Shown: positions 7,115 through 14,977 of the stretch, one piece after another
Numbering within the stretch: position 1 is the stretch's first letter
How the letters are laid out: each line of letters starts with the position of its first letter
Source of the DNA: Parcubacteria group bacterium GW2011_GWA2_51_10
Lineage (GTDB): Bacteria > Patescibacteriota > Minisyncoccia > Phycocordibacterales > UBA2100
Length of the DNA stretch: 44,801 nt
Direction: 5' to 3'
Assembly: GCA_001004265.1 (NCBI GenBank)
Contig: LCQS01000006.1
Location: 1 to 44,801, forward strand
Made by a program: the position numbers and the translations under genes
Notes under the pieces: model-generated
Database searches by the model: none
Told to the model about the DNA's origin: nothing
Seen by the model: the letters and a program-made list of their open reading frames with translations, nothing else

Positions 7115-7324
7115 ATGAAGTATATACTTTATGCTCGCAAGAGCACCGAAGGGGACGACAGACAAGTACTTTCGATTGAAGCCCAAATGCATGAATTGAA
7201 AGAATTTGCCGCCAAAGAAAAACTTGAAATTGTCGCTTCCTTTCAGGAAGCAAAAACCGCAAAAGAACCCGGAAAAAACATCGGCTCGAACCATATTTTA
7301 ATTTTGGGGGAAGAAAATTTTTAA
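7115..7324 (+). pseudogene. Truncated serine recombinase, N-terminal 55 residues
   Basis: The start MKYILYARKSTEGDDRQVLS with the following SIEAQMHELKEFAAKEKLEIV is the beginning of the resolvase domain of large serine recombinases common in Parcubacteria; the catalytic Ser lies in ARKS. Similarity ends around EPGKN, after which the frame runs into the second copy of a direct repeat and stops. The full protein would be about 500 residues, so more than 85 percent is missing. A 29-bp piece of the same coding region is found again at 7763-7791. Confidence 0.8.
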
Positions 7325-7326
7325 TC
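7301..7326 (+). repeat. Direct repeat, copy 2
   Basis: Second copy of the sequence at 7071-7097. It forms the junction where the recombinase remnant ends and serves as the leader of the membrane protein gene at 7336. Confidence 0.7.
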
Positions 7327-7335
7327 ATAAAATTT

Positions 7336-7683
7336 ATGAAAAAAACTATTTACTACGCTTTATCTGGACTTCTTTTGGGTATTGGGGCAGATGTGCCGTT
7401 TATGTTTTTATTCGGCGCTTGTGGTCTAGGTGGTGTTCAGTGGTGCGCCGTTCTTTCCCTTGTGGCCTTATGGACGTTACCTTTACTTGGCGGTGTTGTC
7501 GGATTCTTTATTGCTCGCAAATCCCTGAGAAATTTGTCTCCAATCACAACTCTCGACTCGGACAAAAAAATAAATACTAATACTAACCGAGGGTTGAAGA
7601 GAATCTTATTTTTCTCGAGCTTACCAATCGTTATTTTTCTAGCATGGTATATTTTTAATATAATTAAACTTACTTCAAACTAA
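7336..7683 (+). CDS. Hypothetical membrane protein, about three segments, 115 aa
   Basis: No family is recognised. Hydrophobic stretches lie at roughly residues 4-30 (YYALSGLLLGIGADVPFMFL), 36-62 (WCAVLSLVALWTLPLLGGVV) and 88-108 (ILFFSSLPIVIFLAWYIF), with a polar loop between the last two. The gene is AT-rich compared with its surroundings and is embedded between recombinase fragments, which suggests transfer with the decayed element. No Shine-Dalgarno sequence is seen. Confidence 0.6.
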   Translation: MKKTIYYALSGLLLGIGADVPFMFLFGACGLGGVQWCAVLSLVALWTLPLLGGVVGFFIARKSLRNLSPITTLDSDKKINTNTNRGLKRILFFSSLPIVIFLAWYIFNIIKLTSN

Positions 7684-7762
7684 AACAATATCCAACCTCC
7701 ACTAATTACTTTCAGCACACCCATTAGTTGTTGAAGTATTTACTCCGTAAATTCTCTATTAA

Positions 7763-7791
7763 TTGCCGCCAAAGAAAAACTTGAAATTGTC
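7763..7791 (+). repeat. Displaced 29-bp copy of recombinase coding sequence
   Basis: This 29-bp sequence containing GCCGCCAAAGAAAAACTTGA is identical to 7206-7234 inside the recombinase remnant. It lies in an otherwise gene-free stretch (7684-7909) that also has GC-rich inverted repeats around 7795-7855. It marks a second scar of the same recombinase type. Confidence 0.75.
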
Positions 7792-7909
7792 AGCGGTGCG
7801 GCTCCACCGCCTTTCCGAATTTTCGCGGGGGCAATTCCTCGCCGCCGCAGGCGGCGAAATGCGTTCAGACTAATTCAAGAATACGGCACAATATGAGAAA
7901 TAATCAGAA

Positions 7910-8626
7910 TTATCTAAGTACTTTCAGCAGCGGATAGTAGAGATCCATTTTTGACGGTATCGTGATTTTTTTCCATGTCGGTGTGTTCGTGAATCTCATA
8001 TTTTTTTCACCGCGCAGTATCACGATCGGCGTTCGCTCATCCGTCTCGCCCATATAGAAAACCGCGGCAGCCGAAAGCGCATCAACGACATTCACTCTTG
8101 TATGCTGCAATTTTCTTCCGAACACGTCAGGCGAGCCGCGACGGTCTCTCACCGGTTCGAGCCCGAAGAATCCTATTGAGATTCCTATAACGCCGTTTCG
8201 GAGTGGCATCGTGTGGCTATCGGTTATCACAACGGCGAGTTTTCTTAGACGAGATTTCTTTTTTAGATACATGCATATTTTTTTTGCAGATCCGCTCGCG
8301 TCTTTTGGCCAAAGAATGTAGTAGCCATTCCCGTTGCTCTCATCAATTCCGGCGGAGGGAATGAGCGTTGAGCCCTTGATCGTGGGCACGAAATCGCTGT
8401 GCAGAGTGCGAAACGGGAAAAGTCGTTCGGCTTCGCGGCGGATGAGTTCCGATTTGCGCGTGCCTTTTTCTATCTTCACGCACCTTCCCTGATGGATCGC
8501 GAGAATCTTGGATGTGATAAATACAATGTCTCCCTCACGGAGGCGCGGCAGAAATTTATCCAGAACAGTGTAAATATCATCCTGCGGAGGCAGGATGCGT
8601 CGCGTTCGTATAGAGAGGAATCGCAT
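7910..8626 (-). CDS. CofE-like gamma-glutamyl ligase family protein
   Basis: The 238-residue protein resembles coenzyme F420-0:L-glutamate ligase (CofE/FbiB N-terminal domain). It has GDIVFITSKILAIHQGR near the start, AGIDESNGNGYYILWPKD with the GID-S-N motif, and ITDSHTMPLRNGVIGISIG followed by LEPVRDRRGSPDVFGRKL, all diagnostic blocks of the family. CofE attaches glutamates to F420-0 using GTP. No F420 genes are seen here, so the substrate in this organism is open; glutamylation of an imported cofactor is one possibility. It ends a minus-strand operon, three bases after the membrane protein gene. Confidence 0.8.
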   Translation of the reverse strand: MRFLSIRTRRILPPQDDIYTVLDKFLPRLREGDIVFITSKILAIHQGRCVKIEKGTRKSELIRREAERLFPFRTLHSDFVPTIKGSTLIPSAGIDESNGNGYYILWPKDASGSAKKICMYLKKKSRLRKLAVVITDSHTMPLRNGVIGISIGFFGLEPVRDRRGSPDVFGRKLQHTRVNVVDALSAAAVFYMGETDERTPIVILRGEKNMRFTNTPTWKKITIPSKMDLYYPLLKVLR

Positions 8627-8629
8627 TCT

Positions 8630-9325
8630 CTAGAGCGCGGACTTTTCTCGGAGTTGCGTGAGAACGTGCTCTTGTTGCACGGGGAGCTTAAGTGAGAATT
8701 CTAGCTTTTTGTTCAGTAATGCGAATACATTGTTCAAGACGAGGTAGGAAACTGCGATACCTGCGGCAAAGATGAGGCGTTCCATTATCACGACGGGAAT
8801 GAGGCCTACCCACACCGCGGCAGGGAGTGGAACGAGCCAGATCCATAGTGCTCCCCCGACAGAGTGGGCCATAAATGTTGCGCCAAGTGCGCGTGCGACG
8901 AGGAATCGTTCTTGAAAGAAGTAACATATGATCGGGATTGTCCAGAACAAAGAGAAGTACCACACTTCGCGGCCCACCGGATTTGCGACGAATGCGATGA
9001 TCGCGAGAGCAGGGACAATAATGTTGAGCGGCATTTTTCTCGAGAAGTAGATCGCCGCGAAGATCATCGGAATCAGACGGACGAACGTGCCGGTGTCAGA
9101 CCAGTCTGCTCCTTGGAAAATGAAATTCCCTGCTTGCATAAGAAGCACTGCAGCCGCTCCCGGGAGTGTTCCAAGAAATGCCCCCGCCGTCGGTCCGAAG
9201 GCGTCGAAGAGCGTAAAACTTACTTTGGATCCCGCGAGTTGATTTACCGGAATCTGCAGAGCAATGAATCCGATAATGACAAATAGAGCAAAAAAGACCG
9301 CCCTTTTAATATGTTGTTGCTGCAT
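8630..9325 (-). CDS. Putative ECF-transporter substrate-binding (S) component
   Basis: The 231-residue protein has about six or seven hydrophobic segments and the FTLFDAFGPTAGAFLGTLPGAAAVLL region expected of S-component-like membrane proteins (small integral proteins of roughly 200 residues that bind a vitamin and dock on EcfT/EcfA). The assignment rests on topology, size and neighbours rather than on a signature motif. It lies between a DUF4430/toroid surface protein and a CofE-like ligase, all on the minus strand and closely spaced. Energising ATPase and EcfT genes are not in the window. Confidence 0.55.
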   Translation of the reverse strand: MQQQHIKRAVFFALFVIIGFIALQIPVNQLAGSKVSFTLFDAFGPTAGAFLGTLPGAAAVLLMQAGNFIFQGADWSDTGTFVRLIPMIFAAIYFSRKMPLNIIVPALAIIAFVANPVGREVWYFSLFWTIPIICYFFQERFLVARALGATFMAHSVGGALWIWLVPLPAAVWVGLIPVVIMERLIFAAGIAVSYLVLNNVFALLNKKLEFSLKLPVQQEHVLTQLREKSAL

Positions 9326-9381
9326 GCTGATCTCAAAATAATGAATAATGCCGACACTTTATCATACTCCTGCACGGGCGA

Positions 9382-11568
9382 CTACCGGCGATTGCGCATC
9401 CGGTGCACCGCATCTGCCGCGAGCGGAATGGCTTTCCATAGAATATATACGATTGCGAGGAGAACGAACAGGTACAGCAATAAAGAAATCCAGTCGATCT
9501 CTGCCGGGGAGTTGCCGACTGCTGCTGCGGCCGCGACTTGGTTGCTTGTCGTTGCTGTGATTGGCATAACCGCGTGCGCGTTTTCGATCACAGCGACAAT
9601 AGGCGGGCCGATCGTCGCTCTCGCTCCGCTCGTTGTTGCGTTCGTGCGGGAGTGCGCTAAGACAGGCACGAGCTGCGGTGCTTCTTGGCGGTCGGTCGTC
9701 TCGATCACTATGTCGATCGTTGTTGTAGCTGCTCCCAACACGAGAGGCGTCGATGTGGCTTGGTCGGGAGTTGTCGTGGCGACGGACGGTGCCGCGCCTC
9801 CGCCTCCACCCCCTTCGTTTACAATTGGCTTCTGGTAATTCGAAAGGAGCGACCTCCATGTATTATTGAGCGCGGCCGGAATAGCATATTCTGTTGCCCA
9901 TACGCGCGTATCCGCTGTCGCGGCGGATTCGACACCACCGTCTTGTGCCTGAAGAGACGCGAGATAGGTAATGGGCGTAATTCCGCCGGGCGTCCAAAGT
10001 GACGGTGATTCATTGAGCGCCGCTATTGCCTGCAGCGTCCAGCTGGTAGAGAAACTGTTTCCAAACCCGCCGTTTTGCTGCTGCTGTCCGCGCAAATAGG
10101 TCTGCGCTTTTGTGAGCGATTCGCCGACATTCTGAAGCGAATTCAGCATACTGAGTGCTTGGACAGCGGCGGCAGTAACGTCGACGCTATTTTCCCAAGA
10201 GCCGTTCGCACTTTGACGCGAAATGATGAAAGATGTGGTTTTTACAATGATGTCATCGGATACGCTGTATCCCGCATGAAGCAGCGGAAAGATTGCGAAT
10301 ATGTCATCGTTTACGAGCGATGAATCGCCAATTTGAGCGCCGTCGAATTGTGCTGCGATCGGCGAAATGTAATCGATCGGAGTTCCCGTGTACGGATCGA
10401 TCGCGAGCGCCATGAGGGCCATTGCATGCCTCTCATAATCCGTCGCGCTCGATACGACGGGCGCTGCGGTTAATAGGTATTCCCATAGCTTTGTCTTAGG
10501 TATTCCCGGATCGCTTGCCGCGAATGCGATTGCTGCCCAGTCTGTGAGCAGAGTGTTCGCAAATGACCCATCTTCTCTCTGCTGTGAGGCAATAAATTGG
10601 AGTGCAAGGGGCACATTAAAAACCGGCGCTAAAGACGACCCCCCACTGCTCCCTCCGCCACCACCGCTCCCCCTGCTTGTTTCCTCCTCTTTCGGAAGCG
10701 TCGGCGGTTCATCCTCTTCCGGAGTAGAAGTTGCCGCAGGGTCAACGACTGCAATTGATACAGTCGGAAAGTAAAAATCTTCTTGAATGCCGACGGAGAA
10801 TGTTCCCGTTGCTGTGAGCGCAAATAGTGCTGCGCCGTTTTCGTCGCTCGTGCTTGTTGCGAGCTCGGTAAAAGTGAAGTCGGGATTCGGAGTGCCGACT
10901 CCTATCGTGAGGCCCGGCGCTCCTACATAAATGCCCGATGCAAGCTCATAATTTTGCGCGGTTGCCGTGAACGACTCTCCGGAAGCAATCGTTGTTGTAG
11001 AAAGCACAACTTGACGAGACGGGCCGAAGAAAAGAAATGCGGTGTCGCCATTGTTTAGGACGTAATCATCAATGCCCATTTGAGGGTAAGAGCCGTTCAC
11101 TGCATACGTCCAGTTAAAGCATTGCGGCTCGTCAACGCCAGAAACCGCGATGCAGTTTATGAGAAATGATGAAAATGAAGAAAAATATGCAAGATCAGTG
11201 ATAGCGAATGCATCGGATTCGGCATCGAGTTCTACGAGCTCTGCCAATAAACTGCGGGCAGGCACCGGAACAGCATCGCCCCCTCCTGTGGGGATGATCG
11301 AGACGTCGGGAGAAGTTGACGCTGCTAATTCAACGATTCCACTAAACGCAGTTGCGGAGCCATCACGGATTGTGAGCGTGAATGTGTCGGAGGGAAGGAC
11401 AGGTGCCGTATCAGTTGATGTTGCCGCTTCGTCCGTTGTGGTGGCAATCTCCAACTGCGATTCACTGGATGACTCCGGAGTTGAAGAAGCGCTTTCGTCT
11501 GCGAAGAGGGATGAGAAGGGCACGCCGATGATAAAAAGACCAATTACGATTGCTCGAACAAATTTCAT
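9382..11568 (-). CDS. Surface protein: DUF4430, Ig-like and alpha/alpha-toroid (prenyltransferase-like) domains
   Basis: A 728-residue secreted, membrane-anchored protein. In order: signal peptide (1-23); Thr/Ser-rich linker; DUF4430/transcobalamin C-terminal-like domain (about 63-184, with NWTYAVNGSYPQMGIDDYVLN and NGDTAFLFFG); an Ig-like segment (about 190-280); a Gly/Ser hinge with a GSGGGGGSSGGSS run; four or five helical toroid repeats (about 320-590) with LQFIASQQREDGSFA, SFIISRQSANGSWENS, YLRGQQQQNGGFGNS and YLASLQAQDGGV; a second Gly linker; and a C-terminal membrane segment (about 695-713) with RMRNRR. The toroid plus DUF4430 combination is that of cobalamin-binding proteins such as intrinsic factor and transcobalamin. 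The ligand here is inferred, not shown. Confidence 0.8.
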   Translation of the reverse strand: MKFVRAIVIGLFIIGVPFSSLFADESASSTPESSSESQLEIATTTDEAATSTDTAPVLPSDTFTLTIRDGSATAFSGIVELAASTSPDVSIIPTGGGDAVPVPARSLLAELVELDAESDAFAITDLAYFSSFSSFLINCIAVSGVDEPQCFNWTYAVNGSYPQMGIDDYVLNNGDTAFLFFGPSRQVVLSTTTIASGESFTATAQNYELASGIYVGAPGLTIGVGTPNPDFTFTELATSTSDENGAALFALTATGTFSVGIQEDFYFPTVSIAVVDPAATSTPEEDEPPTLPKEEETSRGSGGGGGSSGGSSLAPVFNVPLALQFIASQQREDGSFANTLLTDWAAIAFAASDPGIPKTKLWEYLLTAAPVVSSATDYERHAMALMALAIDPYTGTPIDYISPIAAQFDGAQIGDSSLVNDDIFAIFPLLHAGYSVSDDIIVKTTSFIISRQSANGSWENSVDVTAAAVQALSMLNSLQNVGESLTKAQTYLRGQQQQNGGFGNSFSTSWTLQAIAALNESPSLWTPGGITPITYLASLQAQDGGVESAATADTRVWATEYAIPAALNNTWRSLLSNYQKPIVNEGGGGGGAAPSVATTTPDQATSTPLVLGAATTTIDIVIETTDRQEAPQLVPVLAHSRTNATTSGARATIGPPIVAVIENAHAVMPITATTSNQVAAAAAVGNSPAEIDWISLLLYLFVLLAIVYILWKAIPLAADAVHRMRNRR

Positions 11569-11592
11569 ATCGCACGCGTTAAAATTAAATAC

Positions 11593-12001
11593 TTAATAAC
11601 TTTGCTGGTACCTCCATTCAACCGTATCGCCGGCCTTGAGTGTCGTTTGAGAAGCCCCCGTATTTGAAGATTCGTCGTTCACGTATAAGAACCAGTAAGA
11701 GCCGCCCGCGTTTTTCCTTCCTGCCTGCGCAGGTGCTCGTGTCGGTTGCGGTAAAAGTAAAGGAATTTGCCTGCGCGGAAGGGATCCGTTCCTCCGGGGG
11801 TTTAATCTCCGGAGAGGTTGCGTTTTTTTCTGGAGCGGAAGATTCGCTTGTAGTTCCTTGAGGGGCCAAAACATCAGAGGCCTTCTCGATTGATTGGGAA
11901 ACTGGCCTCGAGTACGAAATAAATACTTTCTGGGAAAAGTATGCGGCGGCACCAAGCACGGCAACCGTAATTATGAGTGCTGTATATTGTTTCAAGTTCA
12001 T
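11593..12001 (-). pseudogene. Small membrane-anchored DUF4430 protein, frameshifted and internally shortened
   Basis: The first frame (12001 to 11618) starts with an N-terminal membrane segment (YTALIITVAVLGAAAYF), a Ser/Pro/Glu-rich linker and the first DUF4430 strand (SFTFTATDTST). The end of the domain, GGSYWFLYVNDESSNTGAS then LKAGDTVEWRY, lies in a neighbouring frame ending at 11593. Skipping one base in the GGAAAAACG run (near 11713) would join them. The middle of the domain, roughly 40-60 residues, is also absent. Either the gene is decayed or the assembly dropped bases. It heads the operon with the large DUF4430/toroid protein, 25 bases upstream of it. Confidence 0.7.
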
Positions 12002-12017
12002 ATGTATCGGAAACTAA

Positions 12018-12043
12018 AAAATCTCTGCCCGATGCAGAGATTT
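12018..12043 (-). terminator. Terminator hairpin in the leader of the DUF4430/ECF operon (possible attenuator)
   Basis: On the minus strand AAATCTCTGC pairs with GCAGAGATTT around a short loop and is followed by TTTTAG, the form of an intrinsic terminator. It lies only about 17 bases upstream of the first ATG (12001) of the minus-strand operon and downstream of any upstream promoter, so it could stop transcription before the operon. No plus-strand gene that it might terminate ends within the preceding 4 kb. Confidence 0.6.
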
Positions 12044-12116
12044 CTTATTGACGGCACTTATGTTCAGCGCGCACCCTGCTCGGGATAACGGCTGAAGAAG
12101 ATCGGACTTATCCCGA
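12044..12116 (-). promoter_or_regulatory. Structured leader upstream of the DUF4430/ECF operon
   Basis: The minus strand upstream of the terminator forms a 9-bp stem, TCGGGATAA (12080-12088 in plus coordinates) with TTATCCCGA (12108-12116), and then a GC-rich spacer before the terminator hairpin. Stem, spacer and terminator in front of an uptake operon resemble a riboswitch or attenuator, but no known class (cobalamin, THF, TPP) is recognised by its conserved core. Confidence 0.35.
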
Positions 12117-12314
12117 CATTATGTAGGGACATACCGTTGCGGCACAGTGGAGGAATCACACCTCACTTCCAGCCCGCCTTTTTCTAACTGGCGGGCCCCA
12201 CCTTTCGGTGAGCAATCAACCATGGATGCGCATTGTATTCCTGTCGAAGACAGGGGCAAGTGGATAACGCAAAAGAACATGTCTCACGAAGTCGTCAATG
12301 GTAAACTTGGGAAT
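12117..12314 (+). other. Gene-free stretch upstream of murD with several hairpins
   Basis: The main inverted repeat is GCCCGCC (12172-12178) with GGCGGGC (12190-12196); smaller ones are GTGGAGG/CCTCAC (about 12146-12165) and CACC/GGTG (about 12200-12211). The murD reading frame is open back to 12147, but that part has no MurD similarity, so I treat it as leader. No promoter is clear. Confidence 0.45.
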
Positions 12315-13652
12315 ATGAAAGGTTACAAAGAGCTGTTTGAGGGAAAGCGTATAACGGTTATGGGACTTGGGCTTCTGGGGAGAGGGGTGGGAGATGTCGA
12401 GTTTCTCGCCAAATGTGGTGCAAACATCCTCGTTACCGATAAGAAAACTCCTGAAGAGCTTGCGCCGTCGATTGAGAAATTGAAAGCGTATCCAAATGTC
12501 GATTTTCATTTGGGCGAGCACGATCAGAACGACTTCCTAAACGCTGATCTCGTTATAAAAGGGGCAAAAGTTCCGCTTGATTCCCCATACATCGCTGCTG
12601 CAAAGGACGCGGGAGTGCCGGTTGCGATGTCGACGGCGCTTTTTGCGAAATACGCTGCAGAGGAGGGGGCAACGATTGTCGGAATAACAGGCACACGCGG
12701 CAAATCCACTGTTACGCACATGATCTATCATTGTCTAATTCGCGCGAATAAGAAAACAGTGCTCGGGGGAAATGTTCGAGGGAAGTCGACACTTGCGATG
12801 TTGCCGGAGATTGAACGCGGGTATATTGCGGTACTTGAACTGGACTCGTGGCAGCTCCAAGGTTTTGGCGATATGAAAATCAGTCCACACATTGCGGTGT
12901 TCACGAATCTCTACCCGGATCATCTCGATTATTATCCTTCGATGGATGAGTATTTTCGAGACAAAGCAAATGTTTTCCGTCACCAACATGATGGCGATTT
13001 TCTTTTTGTCGGCGCGGAGATTGCAGAGCGCATCCAGGCAGAACGACCTCCAACGAAAGCGGTGATTCCTCAGTCGCTCCCAGCGGACTGGCAACTAAAA
13101 ATTCCGGGCGAGCACAATCGAGAAAACGCATCGCTCGCAGCGGCCGCACTCCGCGCGCTTGGCCAAAAAGAGGCAGAAATCCGCGGCGGACTCGAATCAT
13201 TTGAAGGGCTCGAAGGTCGTCTTCAATTTGTTAGAGAAATCCATGGAGTGAAAATCTACAATGACAACAATTCCACCACACCCGAAGCAACCATCGCGGC
13301 ATTGAGAGCTGTCGGAAGGAAAGATAAGCGTGTCGTTGTCCTTATCTTGGGCGGTGACGATAAAAAATTAGATATGTCTCATTTGATCACCGAGATTCCA
13401 AAATGGTGCTCGAGTGTTGTACTTTTTAAAGAACGCGGGACGGACCGAATTCGAGACGGTATTCTTGCGCTACAGCCAGGCGTCCATGTTGTTGAGGAAG
13501 AAGGACTACAGGCTTGTGTTAATCGAGCATTTTCCGAAGCAAAACGAGGCGACGCTATTCTTTTTAGTCCTGCATTTCAATCATTCGGTAAATATTTTAA
13601 AAATGAATACGACCGAAGCGATCAATTTCTAAAGTTAATTTCTGCCATATGA
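12315..13652 (+). CDS. murD: UDP-N-acetylmuramoylalanine--D-glutamate ligase
   Basis: MurD adds D-glutamate to UDP-MurNAc-L-Ala in the cytoplasm. From the ATG at 12315 the protein is 445 residues, the usual length; the frame is open upstream to 12147, but MKGYKELFEGKRITVMGLGLLGRG is the natural N-terminal Rossmann start. The ATP-binding loop is GITGTRGKST (Lys130), and the ligase landmarks ELDSWQLQGF, NLYPDHLDYY (metal-binding HLD region), GEHNRENASLAAAA and NDNNSTTPEATIAAL are all present. No Shine-Dalgarno sequence is evident. It overlaps murC by four bases, so translation is coupled. Confidence 0.93.
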   Translation: MKGYKELFEGKRITVMGLGLLGRGVGDVEFLAKCGANILVTDKKTPEELAPSIEKLKAYPNVDFHLGEHDQNDFLNADLVIKGAKVPLDSPYIAAAKDAGVPVAMSTALFAKYAAEEGATIVGITGTRGKSTVTHMIYHCLIRANKKTVLGGNVRGKSTLAMLPEIERGYIAVLELDSWQLQGFGDMKISPHIAVFTNLYPDHLDYYPSMDEYFRDKANVFRHQHDGDFLFVGAEIAERIQAERPPTKAVIPQSLPADWQLKIPGEHNRENASLAAAALRALGQKEAEIRGGLESFEGLEGRLQFVREIHGVKIYNDNNSTTPEATIAALRAVGRKDKRVVVLILGGDDKKLDMSHLITEIPKWCSSVVLFKERGTDRIRDGILALQPGVHVVEEEGLQACVNRAFSEAKRGDAILFSPAFQSFGKYFKNEYDRSDQFLKLISAI

Positions 13653-14935
13653 CGATGCCGCAACGCATTTACATGGTAGGAATTGGCGGAATCGGGATGT
13701 CTGCACTCGCGCAGCTTTTTGCGTATCAAGGTAGAACGGCGAGCGGCTCAGATAGGGAGGAATCGCCGGTTACGAGACTGCTCGAAGAAAAAGGTATTCG
13801 CGTTTCAATCGGACAAAAAAAGGAAAACATTCCTGAAGATACGGAGCTTGTCATTTATAGTGATGCCGTGCCGGAAGATAATCCGGAGCGACAAGCGGCA
13901 AAAGTGCGAGGGATCCAAGAGCTATCATATTTCGATGCGCTCGGTGAGATTTCAAAACAAGCGCGTACCATCGCGGTCGCCGGTACGCATGGGAAGACTA
14001 CGACGACAGGAATGCTAGCAAAAATTCTCGCGGATTGCGGAAAAAACCCGACCGCAATAATTGGCTCAATAGTTAGAGATTTTAGCTCGAATTTTCTCGC
14101 AGGGAATGACGATCTTTTTGTCGTCGAGGCCTGCGAATATCGCGATCATCTCTTGAAACTTTTGCCGGAGATTCTTGTTATCACGAACATCGAGTGGGAC
14201 CACACGGATTATTTTCCGACATTCGAGGATCTGCAGGAAACATTTCGCAAAGCAGTCGAGAAAGTGCCAGTGCATGGCTGTATCGTTACGGACCCGTCCA
14301 ATCAGCGCATTGCGGCAGTCGTGAGCCATGCAAGAGCGCCCATCATTGATTACACGACGCAGAGTGTTCCGCGGCTGAAATTGATCGGGGAATTCAATAT
14401 TGAAAACGCACAAGCAGCCAAAGCCGCAGCACGCGCAGCATTCCCGCATCTGCAGGAAGCATTCACCGATCGCGCGCTCATGGATTATCAAGGTTCTTGG
14501 CGGCGCTTTGAATATAAGGGAAAGACACGAAGTGGGGCTATTGTGTACGATGATTATGCGCATCATCCGACGGCAATATCAAAAACAATAGACGCTGCCA
14601 GAGAAGAATTCCCTGGAAAACGCATTACTGTGGTATTTCATCCGCACCTCTACTCGCGCACGAGAGATTTATTCGATGGATTTGTTGGCGCGCTTTCTCT
14701 CGCTGATCGCATTATTCTCGCGCCTATCTATGCCGCTCGCGAAAAAGATACAGGCGAAGTTTCAAGCGAGACTCTGGCGCGCGCTATCGCTGTCAAAAAT
14801 CCTCATGCTCGCGCGTTGCCCGATTTTGATTCTATTCGAGCGGAGCTAGAAAAAAACATGTCGGAGAAAGATCTGATTATAACCATGGGGGCAGGCGACA
14901 TCTATAAAGTCGGGGAACAGATCGCCATTGCGTAA
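13649..14935 (+). CDS. murC: UDP-N-acetylmuramate--L-alanine ligase
   Basis: MurC attaches L-alanine to UDP-MurNAc. The 428-residue product has YMVGIGGIGMSALAQL at the N-terminus, the P-loop GTHGKTTTTGML (Lys116), VEACEYRDHLLKL and TNIEWDHTDYF in the central domain, GEFNIENAQAAKAAARA, and DDYAHHPTAISKTI with HPHLYSRTRDLF in the C-terminal domain. The start codon overlaps the murD stop (ATGA). At 428 residues it is somewhat shorter than the 450-490 residues common elsewhere but has all conserved blocks. The biological order of action is MurC before MurD, although the genes are in the opposite order. Confidence 0.93.
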   Translation: MTMPQRIYMVGIGGIGMSALAQLFAYQGRTASGSDREESPVTRLLEEKGIRVSIGQKKENIPEDTELVIYSDAVPEDNPERQAAKVRGIQELSYFDALGEISKQARTIAVAGTHGKTTTTGMLAKILADCGKNPTAIIGSIVRDFSSNFLAGNDDLFVVEACEYRDHLLKLLPEILVITNIEWDHTDYFPTFEDLQETFRKAVEKVPVHGCIVTDPSNQRIAAVVSHARAPIIDYTTQSVPRLKLIGEFNIENAQAAKAAARAAFPHLQEAFTDRALMDYQGSWRRFEYKGKTRSGAIVYDDYAHHPTAISKTIDAAREEFPGKRITVVFHPHLYSRTRDLFDGFVGALSLADRIILAPIYAAREKDTGEVSSETLARAIAVKNPHARALPDFDSIRAELEKNMSEKDLIITMGAGDIYKVGEQIAIA

Positions 14936-14943
14936 GTATGTTA

Positions 14944-14961
14944 TTCTTAAGTTCTTGAGAA
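14944..14961. promoter_or_regulatory. Putative operator 1 of the ArsR-like regulator
   Basis: TTCTTAAGTTCTTGAGAA lies 16 bases before the ATG of the HTH gene. The same 18-mer with a single change occurs at 15216-15233, just before rsmI. The right half is a near-palindrome (TTCTTGAGAA), as expected for a dimeric winged-helix repressor. Confidence 0.6.
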
Positions 14962-14977
14962 TTTAGGAACAAACTTT

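Noticed and set aside
7795..7860. GC-rich inverted repeats near the recombinase fragment, considered as a CRISPR or terminator
   Set aside because: There are no regularly spaced repeats, and no gene ends there on a strand that would use a terminator.
9311..10002. Long plus-strand frames opposite the DUF4430/toroid gene
   Set aside because: They mirror the GC-rich repetitive coding sequence on the other strand; domains are clear only on the minus strand.
11941..11957. GCGGCACCA resembling the 3' end of tRNA-Leu, as a possible att site
   Set aside because: Only nine bases match, within coding sequence, with no T-arm similarity.
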